Shown: one piece after another, positions 1-9,896 of the stretch
Numbering within the stretch: position 1 is the stretch's first letter
Layout of the letters: the number at the start of each line of letters is the position of its first letter
NCBI GenBank assembly: GCA_905612335.1
Contig: CAJQRT010000006.1
Span: 1 to 45,585 of the forward strand
Length of the DNA stretch: 45,585 nucleotides
Origin: an uncultured Candidatus Pelagibacter sp.
GTDB taxonomy: Bacteria > Pseudomonadota > Alphaproteobacteria > Pelagibacterales > Pelagibacteraceae
Direction: 5' to 3'
The notes under the pieces: generated by a model
Databases searched by the model: none
Told to the model about the DNA's origin: nothing
What the model saw: the letters and a program-made list of their open reading frames with translations, nothing else
Made by a program: the position numbers and the translations under genes

Positions 1-33
1 TAGTATTACTCCAACATAAGCTATTTTTTTCAT
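1..33 (-). CDS. 5' end of an unidentified gene (partial, runs off the left edge)
   Basis: An ATG on the minus strand at 33-31 overlaps the TGA of topA (ATGA overlap) and stays open to the window edge. The eleven visible codons read MKKIAYVGVIL, a basic start followed by hydrophobic residues, as in a signal peptide or membrane anchor. The stop-start overlap suggests translational coupling to topA. Too little is visible to name it. In many alphaproteobacteria rnr follows topA, but this start does not look like RNase R. Confidence 0.45.
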   Translation of the reverse strand, partial: MKKIAYVGVIL

Positions 34-2627
34 TTTTTCCTTTTTTTACTTTTTTTACTTTTTTTATTTTTATCGTATTCTTTTCTTTTCTCAATCAATA
101 TTAAAGCTTCTTCCATATTAAGTTCTAAGGGGTCTTTTTCCTCTGGTATAGTTGCATTAAGAGATTTATACTTGATATAGGGCCCATATTGACCTTTCAT
201 TACCCTAACAGGTTTTTTATCTTCTGGGTGCTCTCCTAGATCTTTTATGATTGATGTAGACATTCTACCTGGTTTAGCTTCTGCTATTAGAGTAATTGCC
301 CTGTTAAGACCAATCGAGAATATTTCTTCAACATTTTCAATTCTTGCTGATTTATTTTCACATTTTAAATATGGACCAAATCTTCCAGAATTCAATATTA
401 TATCTTTTTGATTTTCAGGGTTAATGCCCAAACTTTTTGGTAATGAGCACAAAAATTTTGCCCTATCAAGATCCACACTATCTAATGTAATTCCTTTAGG
501 AATAGACACATTTCTTAAATTATTATCATCTTTTTCTATCTTCTTTTTTTTTGTTTTCTTTTTTTTTTTTGTCTCAACAATAACCTCTTCCTTTATTTCA
601 TCAATTTTTTCATATTGTATGTAGGGGCCAAATCTTCCGTTTTTAAGATACATGTCATTACCATTTTCATGTTTTCCTATAAACTTAGGTTCTGCCAGTT
701 GAGATTGAGCAGCTGCTTTAGCTTTAGAAAGAGGTCTAGTAAACTTACAATCTGGATAATTTGAACAACCTATAAAAGCACCACCTCTAAAACTATTTTT
801 TAAACTTAATGATCCGTTATCACATAACTTACATTGTCTATTAATATTTCCATCTTTATCTCTTTCAAAAATTAAACTACCTAGACTATCGTTTAACAGA
901 TCTAAAACTTCTCTAGTTCTTTTCTCTTTAACGTCAGATACATTTTGATTAAAATCTTTCCAAAATAACTCTAGAACTTTTATCCATCCCTCCTTACCGG
1001 TAGTAATGTCATCAAGCTGGTTTTCTAAGCTTGCAGTAAAGTTATAGTCAACATACTTCGAAAAAAGTTTTTCAAGAAAAGCAGAAATTAATTTACCACG
1101 ATCTGTTGGGTGAAACCTTTTATTAATTGCCTCTGCATATCCTCTTGTAGATATAACGGATATTATACTTGCATAAGTTGAGGGCCTTCCAATACCAAGC
1201 TCCTCTAATTTCTTAACTAAACTTGCTTCTGAGTATCTTGGTGGTGGTTGTGTAAAATGCTGTTCATCTAATAGCGCCTCTATATTGACTGGACCTTTAT
1301 TCATTTCAGGAAGGATATCTTCACCATCATCTTTTTTGCTGTCTTTCATAACTTTCAAAAACCCATCAAATTTAATAACAGATCCACTTGCTTTACAGAT
1401 TGTTCTATTATCATCTGAACTTATCATAATAGTATTTCTATCAAATTGAGCAGGTTTCATTTGAGAGGATAGTGCTCTACTCCAAATTAAATCGTATAGT
1501 TTATGTTGATCTGGACTTAGATATTTTTTAACTGTATCTGGTGCACGCATAATATCTGTAGGTCTAATTGCTTCATGTGCTTCTTGAGCATTTTTAGCTT
1601 TTTTACCAGAATAACTTGCTGCATTATCTGGAACATATTCATCTCCAAACTCATTTTTGATATATTTCCTGAAAGTGTCTATAGCGTCCGTAGATAGATT
1701 AGTACCATCTGTTCGCATGTACGTGATAAGACCAATAGTTTCACCGTCCATTTCTATACCTTGATAAAGTTTTTGAGCTATCTGCATTGTTCGTGATGCT
1801 CCAAATCCTAATCTACCAGAAGAAACTTGCTGTAATGTAGAGGTAGTAAAAGGCCCTGAAGGGTTTCTGTTAACAACCTTGCTTGAGATGTCAATTATAT
1901 TGAACTTCTTAGACTTAACTTCTCCAATTGCTTTATCAATCTCAGCTTTATTCTTAAAAGAAAATTTTTCAATTTTTTCATCATTTAATTGAGTGATACT
2001 TGCTAATATAGAGTTTTTGTCATTGTCGTTGAATTGAACACTTAAAGTCCAAAATTCTTCAGGATCAAAAAGCTCTATTTCATGTTCTCGTTCTGTAATT
2101 AATTTTAAAGCAACTGATTGAACACGTCCTGCAGATTTAGAACCAGGCAGCTTTGTCCATAAAATTGGTGATATGTTAAAGCCAACTAAATAGTCCAAGG
2201 CTCTTCTAGCCATATAGGCATCAACAAGTAGTGGCTCTATTTGTCGTGGGTTTTCAATTCCATGAATGACTGCTTTTTTTGTAATCTCATTAAAAACAAC
2301 TCTTTCGACATGCTTGCCTTTAATCAATTTTTTCTCATTTAAATATTCTTTAACATGCCAAGCAATTGCTTCTCCCTCTCGGTCGGGGTCAGTTGCTAGT
2401 ATAATTTTTGAAGAAATTTTAGCTGCATCTGTAATTTCTTTAAGATATTTTTTAGAAAAACTATCTACTTCCCATTCCATTTTAAAATTATTTTCTGGAT
2501 CAACAGAGCCATTTTTCGAAGGAAGATCTCTAATATGACCATAACTTGCTAACACAATATAATCATCACCTAGGTATTTATTGATAGTTTTTGCTTTAGC
2601 TGGACTTTCTACGACTACAAGATTCAT
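30..2627 (-). CDS. topA: DNA topoisomerase I (type IA)
   Basis: Relaxes negatively supercoiled DNA by transient single-strand cleavage. The N-terminal Toprim domain starts with VESPAKA near residue 7 and carries the metal-binding DPDREGEA motif (D80, D82). The catalytic tyrosine is Y303 in ITYMRTDGT. One four-cysteine zinc finger lies near residues 597-625 (CKLC...GC...DC). Three C-terminal Topo_C repeats follow, each with G-R/Q-F/Y-G-P-Y. At 865 aa the length is normal. The linker between the first and second repeats is almost pure lysine and is encoded by A12 and A9 runs at 559-570 and 544-552. It is the last complete gene of the ruvX-pyrB-pyrC-plsY-topA string. In many alphaproteobacteria dprA lies between plsY and topA; here only 37 bases separate them. 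Confidence 0.98.
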   Translation of the reverse strand: MNLVVVESPAKAKTINKYLGDDYIVLASYGHIRDLPSKNGSVDPENNFKMEWEVDSFSKKYLKEITDAAKISSKIILATDPDREGEAIAWHVKEYLNEKKLIKGKHVERVVFNEITKKAVIHGIENPRQIEPLLVDAYMARRALDYLVGFNISPILWTKLPGSKSAGRVQSVALKLITEREHEIELFDPEEFWTLSVQFNDNDKNSILASITQLNDEKIEKFSFKNKAEIDKAIGEVKSKKFNIIDISSKVVNRNPSGPFTTSTLQQVSSGRLGFGASRTMQIAQKLYQGIEMDGETIGLITYMRTDGTNLSTDAIDTFRKYIKNEFGDEYVPDNAASYSGKKAKNAQEAHEAIRPTDIMRAPDTVKKYLSPDQHKLYDLIWSRALSSQMKPAQFDRNTIMISSDDNRTICKASGSVIKFDGFLKVMKDSKKDDGEDILPEMNKGPVNIEALLDEQHFTQPPPRYSEASLVKKLEELGIGRPSTYASIISVISTRGYAEAINKRFHPTDRGKLISAFLEKLFSKYVDYNFTASLENQLDDITTGKEGWIKVLELFWKDFNQNVSDVKEKRTREVLDLLNDSLGSLIFERDKDGNINRQCKLCDNGSLSLKNSFRGGAFIGCSNYPDCKFTRPLSKAKAAAQSQLAEPKFIGKHENGNDMYLKNGRFGPYIQYEKIDEIKEEVIVETKKKKKTKKKKIEKDDNNLRNVSIPKGITLDSVDLDRAKFLCSLPKSLGINPENQKDIILNSGRFGPYLKCENKSARIENVEEIFSIGLNRAITLIAEAKPGRMSTSIIKDLGEHPEDKKPVRVMKGQYGPYIKYKSLNATIPEEKDPLELNMEEALILIEKRKEYDKNKKSKKSKKRKK

Positions 2628-2664
2628 TACTAAACAAATTACTTAAAAGACTCAGATAGTCAAA

Positions 2665-3240
2665 TCAATAAATTTTAGTCTTGGTTTCTTCTTTGTTTTT
2701 CAATCGTTCGACGTTTTCTCTGTGTGTATAGAATATAAGTATAAACATTATTATGAAAAAAATTGAATTATAATTTTCAAAAATTATTAAATAAATTGGA
2801 ACCATTAAACTACCAACAAGTGATGAAAGTGATGAGTATTTTGAAATAAGAAATGTAACAGCCCAACTAACAACAAATACCAAACCCAGAATTATGTTTA
2901 TTGAAAATAATATTCCAACATATGTTGCAACACCCTTACCCCCTTTAAACTTGAGCCATATAGGGAAAACGTGTCCCAAGAATGCACTTAGTGATGCAAT
3001 AAAGATGTAATCAGGATAATTAAATTTTACATATAAAACGGGCAATACAGCTTTAGTTATATCTAGCAATAAAGTTGCGTAGCCTAACGTTTTATTACCT
3101 GTTCTAAAAGCATTTGTAGCCCCAATGTTTCCTGAGCCAATATCTCTAATATCTTTTTTTAAAAATATTTTTGTAAGTATAAAACCAAAAGGTATTGATC
3201 CTAATAAATATGAGCTTAACGCAACAATTATATATTCCAT
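2665..3240 (-). CDS. plsY: Glycerol-3-phosphate acyltransferase PlsY
   Basis: Integral membrane enzyme that transfers the acyl group from acyl-phosphate to glycerol-3-phosphate, the first step of phospholipid synthesis in most bacteria. Family landmarks are visible: SYLLGSIPFGF at the N-terminus, DIRDIGSGNIGATN near residue 32, GHVFPIWLKFKGGKGVAT near residue 90, and several hydrophobic helices. The 191 aa length is typical. It starts 2 bases after the pyrC stop. Its acyl-phosphate supplier PlsX is encoded at 41143-42147 in the same window. Confidence 0.96.
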   Translation of the reverse strand: MEYIIVALSSYLLGSIPFGFILTKIFLKKDIRDIGSGNIGATNAFRTGNKTLGYATLLLDITKAVLPVLYVKFNYPDYIFIASLSAFLGHVFPIWLKFKGGKGVATYVGILFSINIILGLVFVVSWAVTFLISKYSSLSSLVGSLMVPIYLIIFENYNSIFFIIMFILIFYTHRENVERLKNKEETKTKIY

Positions 3241-3242
3241 TA

Positions 3243-4529
3243 TTATAACTTAAATAGTTCTTCACCTTTTACAAATGTATTAGTGACTTTACCTTGGAGT
3301 TTTTTGTCTTCAATGGAAGTGTTTTTTGATTTGGAGATAAGTTTATCTTTTTTAACAACCCATGGCTTATCTATATCTACAATACAAAAATCTGCTTCAT
3401 TACCCACTGAAAGATTACCCTTATCAATTTTTAAAATTTTTGCAGGGTTTGATGTTAAGGCTTTAATTATAGTTTCTAATTTAACAGATCCATTGTGATA
3501 TAACTCTAGACTTAGTGATAAAAGCGTTTCTATTCCAGATGCTCCTGTAGATGCTTGTGCAAACGTTAATCTTTTTTGTTCTTCATCTTCTGGTTTATGA
3601 TCAGATACAATAACGTCTATAATTTCATCTTTTAATCCTTGTACTAGCGCAATTCTATCTTCTTCAGTTCTTAATGGTGGTGATAACTTTAAGAAAGTTC
3701 TGAAATCACCTATATCATTTTCATTTAACGAAAGGTTATTTATGGAGACACCTGTCGTAAACTTAACTTTATTTTTTCTTTCCCAAATAATCTCAACAGA
3801 TTTTGCAGCAGATATTTGTGATATATGATATCTACATTTAATGTTTTCAAGTAACGTTAGATCTCTTTCAATAATTATTCTTTCAGCAACAGCAGGTATT
3901 CCAGATAACCCAAGTTTAGTTGCAATAATTCCAGAATTAATCATTCCATTTTTAGATAAATCATAATCTTCAGCATGTTGCATGATTAGTGTGCCCAAAT
4001 CTTTAGCTGAGTTCATTATACGAGACATCAGTCTAGTATTTTGAATTGTTTTAACTCCATCAGTAAATCCAATTATTCCTCTACTTTGAAGTAGACCAAA
4101 TTCAGTCATGGTAGTTCCTTCAATATTTTTTGTAAGAGCGGCACTTGGAAAAACATTAATTTTAGATTTGTCTCTTCCACGTCTTTTTAAAAAATCTACT
4201 ATTGAAACGTTATCTATAATTGGATCCGTATTAGGCATAGTAACAACTGAAGTAACACCCCCTGCAAGCGCTGCATTACTCAGAGTTCTAAAATTTTCTT
4301 TATATTCATAACCAGGCTCGCCTGCAAAGACACGCATATCAACAAGACCTGGGAATATATATTTGCCATTTAAGTCTATTATCTTTTCTCTTGAAGGAAT
4401 GTTATTAGAATTTACTTTTTTACCAATAGCTTCAATCAAACCATCTTCACCAATAATTAATCCACCGTTCTCATTGATAGAGTTATGAGGGTCAATTATA
4501 TTTGCATTTATAAAGTATTGTTTTTTCAT
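3243..4529 (-). CDS. pyrC: Dihydroorotase-like protein, probably non-catalytic (PyrC'/PyrX type)
   Basis: Amidohydrolase-fold protein of dihydroorotase length (428 aa), starting 0 bases after the pyrB stop. The fold motifs are recognisable: GLVDM near residue 61, QHAED in the middle, and SDHKPEDEE...TGASGIETLL near the C-terminus. The metal-binding residues are largely lost: the HxH after DM is R66-V-F68, the HxxH-type site is HISQIS, and the downstream TPHH-type histidines are replaced (TTGVSINN). Family knowledge: non-catalytic pseudo-dihydroorotases encoded next to pyrB hold the aspartate carbamoyltransferase complex together in Pseudomonas. I infer the same role here, with an active dihydroorotase needed elsewhere in the genome. 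Genomes usually annotate this gene simply as pyrC. Confidence 0.85.
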   Translation of the reverse strand: MKKQYFINANIIDPHNSINENGGLIIGEDGLIEAIGKKVNSNNIPSREKIIDLNGKYIFPGLVDMRVFAGEPGYEYKENFRTLSNAALAGGVTSVVTMPNTDPIIDNVSIVDFLKRRGRDKSKINVFPSAALTKNIEGTTMTEFGLLQSRGIIGFTDGVKTIQNTRLMSRIMNSAKDLGTLIMQHAEDYDLSKNGMINSGIIATKLGLSGIPAVAERIIIERDLTLLENIKCRYHISQISAAKSVEIIWERKNKVKFTTGVSINNLSLNENDIGDFRTFLKLSPPLRTEEDRIALVQGLKDEIIDVIVSDHKPEDEEQKRLTFAQASTGASGIETLLSLSLELYHNGSVKLETIIKALTSNPAKILKIDKGNLSVGNEADFCIVDIDKPWVVKKDKLISKSKNTSIEDKKLQGKVTNTFVKGEELFKL

Positions 4530-5471
4530 TTATTCACAAAATATTTTTAAACAAGCCATTCTTACTGCAACACCTAGTTCAACCTGTTCCTTAATCACGC
4601 TTCTGTTAATGTCATCTGCTAATTTTGTATCAATTTCGATCCCTCTATTCATCGGACCTGGATGCATAATTAAAGCATCATCTTTTGCATGAGCAAGCTT
4701 ATCTGGAGTTAGTCCATAATATTCATAGTATTCTCTATTAGAAGACAAGAAAGAACTAGTCATCCTTTCATTTTGTAACCTTAGCATCATTACAATATCA
4801 CAATCTTTCAGACCTTTTTTCATATCTGTAAATGTATTAACGCCAAACTTCTCTATTTCTTTTGGCATTAAATTTGATGGTGCAATAATATTAACTTCTG
4901 CACCCAACATATTTAGAAGATAAATATTTGATCTTGCAACACGTGAATGGGTTATGTCACCACAAATCGCAACTCTTAAACCTTCAATTTTCTTTTTACG
5001 ATTTATAATTGTTAAAGCATCCAATAAAGCTTGAGTAGGGTGTTCACGGCTTCCATCACCAGCATTAAGCACTGCACAGTTTACTTTTTGAGATAAAAGA
5101 TTACATGCACCTGAATCTTGATGTCTAATTACAATTATATCTGGATGCATTGCATTTAAAGTCATTGCGGTATCTATTAGAGTTTCACCTTTCTTAACCG
5201 CAGAGTTCGCCATGTTCATTGACATAACATCAGCACCCAATCTTTTTCCAGCTAATTCAAATGAACTTTGTGTTCTAGTGGAGGGTTCAAAAAATAAATT
5301 AATTTGAGTTTTACCACCCAAGATATTCAATCTTTTATTTTTACTTTGGTTAAGTTTAATAAAAGTCTTGGCCTCATCTAAAATTAAATTAACATCATTT
5401 ATGGATAGATCTTGTATACCTAGGAGGTGTTTTTGAGATATTTTAATAGCTTTATTTGTTTTGGTTGCCAT
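4530..5471 (-). CDS. pyrB: Aspartate carbamoyltransferase catalytic subunit
   Basis: Condenses carbamoyl phosphate with aspartate in pyrimidine synthesis. The carbamoyl-phosphate site [20 protein letters not shown] (residues 60-79) and the [13 protein letters not shown] motif are intact, as are the aspartate-loop region [10 protein letters not shown] and the C-terminal [11 protein letters not shown]. Length is 313 aa. No regulatory subunit (pyrI) is nearby. The downstream gene is the dihydroorotase-like partner, arranged as in class A ATCase/pseudo-DHOase pairs. About 42 bases separate it from the ruvX stop upstream. Confidence 0.97.
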   Translation of the reverse strand: MATKTNKAIKISQKHLLGIQDLSINDVNLILDEAKTFIKLNQSKNKRLNILGGKTQINLFFEPSTRTQSSFELAGKRLGADVMSMNMANSAVKKGETLIDTAMTLNAMHPDIIVIRHQDSGACNLLSQKVNCAVLNAGDGSREHPTQALLDALTIINRKKKIEGLRVAICGDITHSRVARSNIYLLNMLGAEVNIIAPSNLMPKEIEKFGVNTFTDMKKGLKDCDIVMMLRLQNERMTSSFLSSNREYYEYYGLTPDKLAHAKDDALIMHPGPMNRGIEIDTKLADDINRSVIKEQVELGVAVRMACLKIFCE

Positions 5472-5513
5472 TAAAACTAACTCTATAACTATTAAGTATA
5501 CCTATGGCAAGTA

Positions 5514-5969
5514 TTAATTGTTTAAAAAGTCTATAGCTCCTTGCAAAATAAAAGCTGCTGCATTTTGATCGATAGTTTTAACTCTTTTGGATACGTTAAT
5601 ATCCAAAAAACTTGAGATGTTAAAGGCTCCAACTGTTGATAACCTTTCATCCCAAAGAATTACAGGTAGATCAATAGATTTTGAAATATTTAATGCAACG
5701 TCGTTAACAGATTGAGCTGACCTTCCAAGTGAACCATCCATATTTACTGGATTACCAATAATGATACCACCAATATTGTTTTCTTTAATAATCACATTAA
5801 GTTGATCAATAAGTTCATTAGTATTTGTTTTATTTATAGTTTTAAACGGTGTCGCAATTGATTGTTTTTCATCACAAATAGAGACACCAATTCTTTTAGA
5901 CCCCAAATCTAAACCAATAAATCGTACTTTATTTGAGTGTTTTATTTTAAAATCTTCAATTGTGATCAT
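5514..5969 (-). CDS. ruvX: Putative pre-16S rRNA nuclease / Holliday-junction resolvase-like YqgF
   Basis: RNase H-fold YqgF family protein. The N-terminal motif FIGLDLGSKRIG (D21), GIIIGNPVNMDGS in the middle, WDERLST and the C-terminal DQNAAAFILQ match the family. In E. coli the homologue matures the 16S rRNA 5' end. I chose the ATG at 5969 (151 aa). The longer reading to 6050 would run over the start of the divergent gatC gene and adds an N-terminus that does not resemble the family. It heads the pyrB-pyrC-plsY-topA direction; a 51-base AT-rich divergent spacer to gatC must hold promoters for both. Confidence 0.92.
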   Translation of the reverse strand: MITIEDFKIKHSNKVRFIGLDLGSKRIGVSICDEKQSIATPFKTINKTNTNELIDQLNVIIKENNIGGIIIGNPVNMDGSLGRSAQSVNDVALNISKSIDLPVILWDERLSTVGAFNISSFLDINVSKRVKTIDQNAAAFILQGAIDFLNN

Positions 5970-6020
5970 ATTGTATATTTTATACTTAAGTGATAGTTTG
6001 CCGACATATTTAATTACCAC

Positions 6021-6308
6021 ATGACAATTGATCTTAAAACAATAAAGCACATATCTAAATTATCAAGAATTTCAGTTGATGATGAAAAAGCTAAAAAGTT
6101 AGCTGGAGATATGAACTCTATATTTGATTTTATTGAAAAATTGAAAGAACTCGATACCAATAACGTAGAACCTTTAACTTCTGTTGCTGAAACAACATTA
6201 AAATTAAGAATAGATGAAGTTAAAAGTGGCAATATTAGAGAGCAAGTTTTAAAAAATTCTCCAGATGAAAATGAAGATTTTTTTGTTGTACCAAGGGTGG
6301 TTGAATAA
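6021..6308 (+). CDS. gatC: Glutamyl/aspartyl-tRNA amidotransferase subunit C
   Basis: Small 95 aa subunit that wraps around GatA and stabilises the GatCAB amidotransferase. It has the family pattern: an N-terminal helix with [11 protein letters not shown], then a [16 protein letters not shown] segment. It is first in gatC-gatA-gatB, and its TAA shares one base with the gatA ATG (TAATG), so translation is probably coupled. GatCAB converts Glu-tRNA(Gln) and/or Asp-tRNA(Asn) to the amidated forms; which ones apply here depends on whether GlnRS and AsnRS exist elsewhere. Confidence 0.95.
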   Translation: MTIDLKTIKHISKLSRISVDDEKAKKLAGDMNSIFDFIEKLKELDTNNVEPLTSVAETTLKLRIDEVKSGNIREQVLKNSPDENEDFFVVPRVVE

Positions 6309-7765
6309 TGTCAGGCATCACTTCACTTACTCTAACTGATCTAGTTAAAAGTATTAAAGATAAAAAAATTTCATCAGAAGAAACTACAAAAGCTTTTATT
6401 GATAGAGGAGAAAAATCTAGAGATTTAAATGTTTATATTACAGAAGATTTTTCTAACGCACTTGATAAAGCCAGAGCCTTCGATCAAAAACCAAACTTTG
6501 ATTTAAAGCTACCAGGAATTCCAATGGCTGTTAAAGATTTGTTTTGCACAAATGGAGTAAAGACAACAGCGGGTAGTAAAATTCTAAATAATTTTATCCC
6601 ACCATACGAGTCGACAGTTACTCAAAATATTTGGAACGAAGGAGCAATTTTACTTGGTAAATTAAATTGTGATGAGTTTGCAATGGGATCTTCTAATGAA
6701 ACAAGTTTTTTTGGAAGTGTACAGAGCCCAATAGATAAAGATTTAGTGCCAGGTGGTTCATCTGGTGGGTCAGCATCAGCCCTAGCAGCCAATTTAACAC
6801 CTATTACAATTGGAACTGATACAGGTGGATCTATAAGACAACCTGCTTCATTTACTGGCACAGTAGGTCTAAAGCCTACTTATGGTAGCTGTTCAAGGTA
6901 TGGTATTGTTGCTTTTGCATCATCTCTAGATCAAGCAGGCCCCATGTCTAAAAATGTAAAAGATTGTGCTCTGCTTCAAGAAATTATTAGCACATATGAT
7001 GAGAAAGATTCAACATCAATTGATTTTAAGAGAAATGCATATAGCAAAGAATTAACAAATAATATTAAGGGTAAGAAAATTGGAATTCCAAAAGAATATA
7101 CAGTTGACGGAATGCCCAAAGAAATTGAAGACCTTTGGACTAAAGGAATTGAGTATGCAAAAGATTGTGGTGCAGAAATAGTTGACATTTCATTGCCCCA
7201 TACAAATTATGCATTACCAGCATATTATATAGTAGCACCAGCTGAAGCTTCTTCGAACCTAGCAAGATATGATGGTGTTAAGTATGGATTTAGATCTAAG
7301 GGTGAAAACTTAATTGATATGTATGAAAAAACCAGATCCGAAGGTTTTGGTGAGGAAGTTCAAAGAAGAATAATGATTGGTACATATGTCTTATCATCAG
7401 GTTATTATGATGCTTATTACATAAAAGCTCAAAAAGTTAGAAAACTAATTAAAAATGATTTTGATGAAGCTTATAAAAAAGTTGATGCAATATTAACTCC
7501 GTCGACGCCAAGCGCTGCATTTAAAATTGGAGAAAAAACTAATGATCCAGTTTCCATGTATTTAAATGATATATTTACAGTCCCAGTGAACTTAGCAGGA
7601 TTACCAGCTATTTCTATACCAGCTGGTGTAGATGCCAAAGGTTATCCATTAGGCTTACAAATCATAGGTAAAGCTTTTGATGAACAAAATATTTTAAACA
7701 TTGCTTATGCAATGGAAGAAAAAATTGAATTTAAAAATAAAATTACTGACTGGTGGATTAAATAA
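6308..7765 (+). CDS. gatA: Glutamyl/aspartyl-tRNA amidotransferase subunit A
   Basis: Amidase-signature glutaminase subunit of GatCAB, releasing ammonia from glutamine for the amidation done in GatB. The catalytic Ser-cisSer-Lys triad is complete: K76 in AVKDLFC, S151 in PGGSSGGSA and nucleophile S175 in [10 protein letters not shown]. Spacing matches the well-studied family members. Length 485 aa is standard. It is read from the TAATG overlap with gatC and ends directly against the gatB ATG. Confidence 0.98.
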   Translation: MSGITSLTLTDLVKSIKDKKISSEETTKAFIDRGEKSRDLNVYITEDFSNALDKARAFDQKPNFDLKLPGIPMAVKDLFCTNGVKTTAGSKILNNFIPPYESTVTQNIWNEGAILLGKLNCDEFAMGSSNETSFFGSVQSPIDKDLVPGGSSGGSASALAANLTPITIGTDTGGSIRQPASFTGTVGLKPTYGSCSRYGIVAFASSLDQAGPMSKNVKDCALLQEIISTYDEKDSTSIDFKRNAYSKELTNNIKGKKIGIPKEYTVDGMPKEIEDLWTKGIEYAKDCGAEIVDISLPHTNYALPAYYIVAPAEASSNLARYDGVKYGFRSKGENLIDMYEKTRSEGFGEEVQRRIMIGTYVLSSGYYDAYYIKAQKVRKLIKNDFDEAYKKVDAILTPSTPSAAFKIGEKTNDPVSMYLNDIFTVPVNLAGLPAISIPAGVDAKGYPLGLQIIGKAFDEQNILNIAYAMEEKIEFKNKITDWWIK

Positions 7766-9241
7766 ATGACAAAAGATAGTTCAGAATATTTAATCGAAAG
7801 ATATAATAATGTTTATGAAGTAGTAATTGGTCTTGAGGTCCATGCACAAGTTACATCAAACTCAAAATTATTTTCATCTTCATCAACAACTTTTGGTGCA
7901 GAACCTAATACTCAAGTTAGTTTGGTCGATGCTGCTTTTCCTGGAATGCTTCCAGTGATTAATGAGTATTGTGTAAAACAAGCAATCAAAACTGGTATAG
8001 GTTTAAAAGCACAAATAAATAAAAGATCTGTGTTTGATAGAAAAAACTATTTTTATGCAGACCTTCCTCAAGGTTATCAAATTTCACAATTTAAATTTCC
8101 AATAGTAGGAGAGGGTACTGTTATACTTGATATGGAAAACGGCCCTAAAGAAGTTGGTATTGAAAGATTACATTTAGAGCAAGATGCTGGAAAAAGTATT
8201 CATGATATGGATCCACAAAATACATTAGTTGATTTAAATAGATCGGGTGTAGCTTTAATGGAAATTGTTAGTAAACCTGACATGAGAACTCCTGATGAAG
8301 TCAGCGCTTATGTAAAAAAACTTAGATCTATTATGAGATATTTAGGAACTTGTGATGGAAATATGCAAGAAGGTTCTTTAAGAGCAGATGTTAATATTTC
8401 AGTTCGTATCAAGGGTTCTGATGTACTTGGAACACGTTGTGAGATTAAAAACGTAAACTCAATTAAATTTATGCAAATGGCCATTGATTATGAAGCTAAT
8501 AGACAAGTTGATTTAATTGAAGAGGGTAAAACGATTGACCAAGAAACAAGATTGTTTGACACTAAAAAAAACGAAACAAGATCCATGAGATCTAAAGAAG
8601 ATGCTCATGATTATAGATATTTCCCAGATCCAGATTTATTACCATTAGAGGTAACAGACGAGTTCATTGAAAAACTTAAATTAGATATTCCAGAACTACC
8701 AGACGAAAAAAAGAAAAGATTTATTGATAAATTTAAAGTATCCCCTTATGAAGCAACAATTTTAGTGTCAGATATTGATACGGCAAAATATTTTGAAGAG
8801 GTAGTTGCAAAGATGGGCAAGAACTTAGACATAAAGTTAGCCGTTAACTGGATTACAGGTGAGTTGTTTGCTATTTTAAATAATAAAAATTTAGAAATAT
8901 CTCAAAGCCCCATAAGTGCAAAAAATTTAGCAAAATTAATCAATCTAATCAAGAATGGAACAATTTCTGGAAAAATAGGTAAAACGATATTTGAATTAAT
9001 GATTGATGGTGACAAAGATCCTCAAATAATTGTTGAAGAAAAAGGCTTAAAACAAGAAAGCGACCCTAAAGCATTAGAGACTTTAATTGATAAAATAATT
9101 AATGATAACAGAGAAAAAGCTATTGAATATAAACAGGGAAAAGAAAAGCTATTTGGTTTCTTTGTTGGACAGGCCATGAAAGCTTCAAATGGCAAAGCTA
9201 ACCCCCAACTAATAAACGAGATATTAAAGAAGAAACTTTAA
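7766..9241 (+). CDS. gatB: Glutamyl/aspartyl-tRNA amidotransferase subunit B
   Basis: Kinase/transamidase subunit of GatCAB: it phosphorylates the tRNA-bound Glu or Asp and adds ammonia. Family motifs include VIGLEVHAQ near residue 21, [41 protein letters not shown] and [13 protein letters not shown]. The C-terminal YqeY-like tail ends with [20 protein letters not shown]. Length 491 aa is normal. It starts in the base immediately after the gatA stop. Confidence 0.98.
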   Translation: MTKDSSEYLIERYNNVYEVVIGLEVHAQVTSNSKLFSSSSTTFGAEPNTQVSLVDAAFPGMLPVINEYCVKQAIKTGIGLKAQINKRSVFDRKNYFYADLPQGYQISQFKFPIVGEGTVILDMENGPKEVGIERLHLEQDAGKSIHDMDPQNTLVDLNRSGVALMEIVSKPDMRTPDEVSAYVKKLRSIMRYLGTCDGNMQEGSLRADVNISVRIKGSDVLGTRCEIKNVNSIKFMQMAIDYEANRQVDLIEEGKTIDQETRLFDTKKNETRSMRSKEDAHDYRYFPDPDLLPLEVTDEFIEKLKLDIPELPDEKKKRFIDKFKVSPYEATILVSDIDTAKYFEEVVAKMGKNLDIKLAVNWITGELFAILNNKNLEISQSPISAKNLAKLINLIKNGTISGKIGKTIFELMIDGDKDPQIIVEEKGLKQESDPKALETLIDKIINDNREKAIEYKQGKEKLFGFFVGQAMKASNGKANPQLINEILKKKL

Positions 9242-9245
9242 TATC

Positions 9246-9896
9246 ATGGGTAAGAACCTTGAAATTACTGAAAAACTTCAAAAATATATAGATAATTTCA
9301 GTTTAAAGCTAAACCCAGTTCAGCAAGAAATAATTAATTATAATAATACACTTGGTGACGTTAAGAGAATGCAAGTAGCTACATCTCAATGTCATTTTCT
9401 ACATTTAATTATCAAAATTTCTAATATTAAAAATGTACTGGAGGTTGGAACCTTTACTGGTTTAAGTGCACTATCAATATCCCTAGCATTACCTGATGAC
9501 GGCAAACTTGTAGCACTAGATAAGAATGAAGAGACAAGCAGAATTGCAATAGATTTTTTTAAAAAAGCTAATCAAGATCATAAAATTAAGACAATAATAA
9601 AGCCAGCTCTTAAAAGTTTAGAAGAATTAAAAAATGATAAATTTGATATGATTTTTATTGATGCAGATAAAATGAATTACAAAGAATATTATGAAAGATC
9701 ATTAAAATTATTAGATAAAAATGGCTTAGTTATTATTGATAATGTTTTATGGCATGGTGAAGTTGCTGATGAAGCTAACGTTGATAAATTTACATTAAAT
9801 ATCAGAGAGTTTAATGCCCATGTTGCACAAGATAAAAGAGTGGAACAAATTATAGTACCCTTAGGAGATGGTATGACTGTTTGTAGACTTTTATAA
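9246..9896 (+). CDS. SAM-dependent O-methyltransferase (class I, Methyltransf_3 family)
   Basis: 216 aa protein resembling the caffeoyl-CoA/catechol O-methyltransferase family. The SAM-binding glycine motif is VLEVGTFTGLSALSI (near residue 62), followed by an acidic ribose-binding strand LVALDKNEE. FDMIFIDADKMNYKEYYE and LVIIDNVLWHGEVADE carry the metal-binding Asp/Asn residues of this family. Bacterial members are often annotated only as O-methyltransferase and the substrate cannot be read from sequence. It starts 4 bases after gatB, and its TAA overlaps the trhO ATG by one base, suggesting co-transcription. Confidence 0.9.
   Translation: MGKNLEITEKLQKYIDNFSLKLNPVQQEIINYNNTLGDVKRMQVATSQCHFLHLIIKISNIKNVLEVGTFTGLSALSISLALPDDGKLVALDKNEETSRIAIDFFKKANQDHKIKTIIKPALKSLEELKNDKFDMIFIDADKMNYKEYYERSLKLLDKNGLVIIDNVLWHGEVADEANVDKFTLNIREFNAHVAQDKRVEQIIVPLGDGMTVCRLL

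Noticed and set aside
424..624. Plus-strand frame over the lysine-rich end of topA encoding a Phe/Ser-rich hydrophobic peptide
   Set aside because: It is an antisense image of the topA poly-lysine linker with no start context or family resemblance.
5970..6050. N-terminal extension of ruvX up to base 6050
   Set aside because: The extra 27 residues do not resemble the family and overlap the gatC start; the ATG at 5969 gives the normal length.
6622..6861. Minus-strand open frame of 79 codons within gatA
   Set aside because: It mirrors the conserved glycine/serine-rich amidase signature of gatA and has no independent support.
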